From Pseudovibrio sp. JCM 19062 (GTDB taxonomy: Bacteria; Pseudomonadota; Alphaproteobacteria; Rhizobiales; Stappiaceae), in NCBI GenBank assembly GCA_001310715.1, contig BAXV01000114.1, positions 1-8,337 of the forward strand: 8,337 nt of DNA. Reading direction: 5' to 3'. The position numbers and the translations under genes were made by a program. This document shows, one piece after another, positions 7,475 through 8,337 of the stretch (position 1 is the first letter of the stretch; each line of letters starts with the position of its first letter). The notes beneath the pieces are model-generated. The model did no database searches. It was not told the DNA's origin and was given only the letters and a program-made list of their open reading frames with translations.

Positions 7475-7489
7475 AGGGACTCCAATTAT

Positions 7490-7503
7490 TTGACTGCGGT
7501 CAA
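7490..7503. promoter_or_regulatory. TetR operator candidate 1
   Basis: TTGACTGCGGTCAA contains the palindrome TGAC-T-GC-G-GTCA, extended to five-base arms TTGAC/GTCAA. It lies 16 bases before the oxidoreductase ATG, next to its ribosome binding site, where a bound repressor would block transcription leaving to the left. Confidence 0.7.
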
Positions 7504-7517
7504 CTTATTTTCAAAAT

Positions 7518-7531
7518 ATGACTGGAGTCAA
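7518..7531. promoter_or_regulatory. TetR operator candidate 2
   Basis: ATGACTGGAGTCAA contains TGAC-T-GG-A-GTCA, the same 12-base palindrome as its neighbours with a different centre. It sits in the middle of the intergenic region; its centre is 28 bases from site 1 and 24 from site 3. On the minus strand it contains TTGACT, a possible -35 box for the oxidoreductase. Confidence 0.7.
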
Positions 7532-7541
7532 TTTATTTTTT

Positions 7542-7555
7542 TTGACCATAGTCAT
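7542..7555. promoter_or_regulatory. TetR operator candidate 3
   Basis: TTGACCATAGTCAT contains TGAC-C-AT-A-GTCA, obeying the shared pattern TGAC-Y-NN-R-GTCA. It lies 21 bases before the tetR ATG and touches the -10-like TATTAT (7555-7560), so binding here would repress tetR itself. Confidence 0.7.
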
Positions 7556-7576
7556 ATTATTGAGTTTGAGGGAACC

Positions 7577-8163
7577 ATGCTTCAGGGTAAACAAAAACGC
7601 GCGCAAGAAACCCGCCAGCGCATTCTGGTGGCTGCAACCAACCTGTTTAATCAGGGCAACTTCAACGCGGTCAGCACAGAAAGTATTGCCGCGCAGGCCA
7701 ACGTCTCCAAAGGCACACTCTTCGCCCACTTCGGCGACAAACTCGGCCTGTTTGCAGAGATCGGCCTCAAAGAGCTGGAGACCTGTGTGAACGAGCTGCA
7801 CAAGGCCGCAGAAAGCAGCCCACTGAGCGGACGAGGTCTCCTAACCCAGTCTCTCATGGAAATACTACAATACTTTGAAAAACAACCAGAATTCCTGCGT
7901 ATCTTTATCGACACAGCAGGTTGGGAAAAAGGCATTCGCGCGCAAAACTTCATCGCGGTTGCAACCAGCATCGACAAGCTGTTTCAGCGCTTCATCGAAA
8001 AGGGCCAGCAGGATCAGTCCATCAAACCCATGGAGCCAAAACTCGGCGCAGTCTCCATCCGCGCTTCATGATCCACTCCGCCATCAGCCGCGTGTGCGGC
8101 GAATACAAAGATACCGAAGAACAGCAATCCGAAACCAAGAAGCTGCTCTCCCTGGTACTCTAA
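7577..8163 (+). CDS. TetR-family transcriptional regulator, with one frameshift near the end
   Basis: A DNA-binding repressor of typical size (195 residues after repair). The N-terminal helix-turn-helix is clear: 'RQRILVAATNLF' (helix 1, about 14-24) and 'STESIAAQANVSKGTLFAHF' (33-52), the recognition region ending in the usual F-x-H-F and 'DK' pair. The rest is an alpha-helical ligand-binding and dimer domain of unknown ligand. The ATG at 7577 is chosen because the open frame upstream runs back through the operators and into the opposite gene, and because GAGGGA (7568-7573) precedes it, though closely (three bases). Near 8057-8062 one base is missing: the written frame ends at TGA 8069-8071, but the family-like C terminus ('RFMIHSAISRVCGEY' and on) continues in another frame to TAA 8161-8163. 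It probably represses itself and the divergent oxidoreductase through the three sites between them. Confidence 0.87.
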
Positions 8164-8194
8164 GAACCGCCCAACGGCCCGCAAACGCCCTGAC

Positions 8195-8337
8195 ATGATT
8201 ACCTACGCCGCCAACGAGGGTATCCGCCCCTCACCTATCGCGGATGCACTGGAGGTGCCCAGTTTACCAAGGCCCACCACACCGACACCCGATACCTCCA
8301 GCTAAATCATGAAGCAGCCCCTGTGCCCACAGAAGAG
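8195..8337 (+). CDS. possible 5' end of a further gene, cut by the window edge and frameshifted
   Basis: An ATG at 8195 opens 'MITYAANEG', but this frame ends at TAA 8303-8305 after 36 codons. The frame starting one base earlier is open from 8194 to the window end and, from 8263, reads 'FTKAHHTDTRYLQLN' and on. Joining the two near 8255-8262 with one added base, as needed in the neighbouring genes, would give a glutathione-S-transferase-like N terminus (hydrophobic start, then charged 'FTKAHH', then 'YLQLN' where the family has P-E-[FY]-L-x-[IL]-N). This is a weak resemblance seen by eye. No clear ribosome binding site precedes the ATG. It could equally be noncoding. Confidence 0.25.

Noticed and set aside
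7355..7576. N-terminal extension of the TetR protein
   Set aside because: It would cross the operators and overlap the oxidoreductase gene; TetR proteins begin close to the helix-turn-helix, as from ATG 7577.
1..8337. CRISPR array, transposon ends, prophage or novel defence genes
   Set aside because: No regularly spaced repeats, no terminal inverted repeats with flanking duplications, and no integrase or transposase-like protein were found in any frame.

Overview
The window looks like chromosomal DNA from an alphaproteobacterium, probably of the Hyphomicrobiales (Rhizobiales) or a relative such as the Stappiaceae/Pseudovibrio group. This is an inference from protein flavour (long-form CysK, paired alanyl-tRNA editing protein and SseA) and moderate GC; I could not run a taxonomic search. 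The content is mostly housekeeping or metabolic. I see no CRISPR array, transposase, phage gene or recognisable new defence or mobile system.

Layout, left to right: tRNA-Asn(GTT) (28-102); a roughly 700-base noncoding stretch that becomes very AT-rich (103-812); an unrecognised exported protein (813-1495); a cluster of DNA hairpins (1556-1615); cysK, cysteine synthase A (1756-2791); a sigma70-like promoter with a large dyad over its -35 box (2918-2958); cls, a phospholipase-D-type cardiolipin synthase with a TTG start (2989-4417); an intact LysE/RhtB-family amino-acid exporter (4523-5167); an AlaX-type alanyl-tRNA editing protein (5231-5954) coupled to sseA, 3-mercaptopyruvate sulfurtransferase (5958-6802); a strong inverted-repeat terminator (6832-6862); then, on the minus strand, a flavodoxin-fold NAD(P)H:quinone oxidoreductase (7474-6865) divergent from a TetR-family regulator (7577-8163), with three copies of the palindrome TGAC-Y-NN-R-GTCA between them. 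The last about 140 bases may begin another, truncated gene.

The dominant oddity is that seven of the eight confidently called protein genes are broken by single-base indels, 13 in total. Twelve are missing bases and one is an extra base, and nearly all fall where restoring one base of a short homopolymer (CCC, GGG, TTTTTT) rebuilds a full-length protein of normal size with all catalytic residues. Only the LysE-type gene reads through. This pattern is best explained by sequencing or assembly error (homopolymer indels), not gene decay or programmed frameshifting, so I annotate these as CDS spanning the indels and give the position of each.

Functionally, cysK, sseA and possibly the LysE-type exporter form a loose cysteine/sulfur neighbourhood, and the editing protein safeguards Ala-tRNA charging. 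The clearest regulatory circuit is the TetR/quinone-oxidoreductase pair, whose shared control region carries three evenly shaped operator candidates and so probably responds to a redox-active or electrophilic ligand. That role is inferred.
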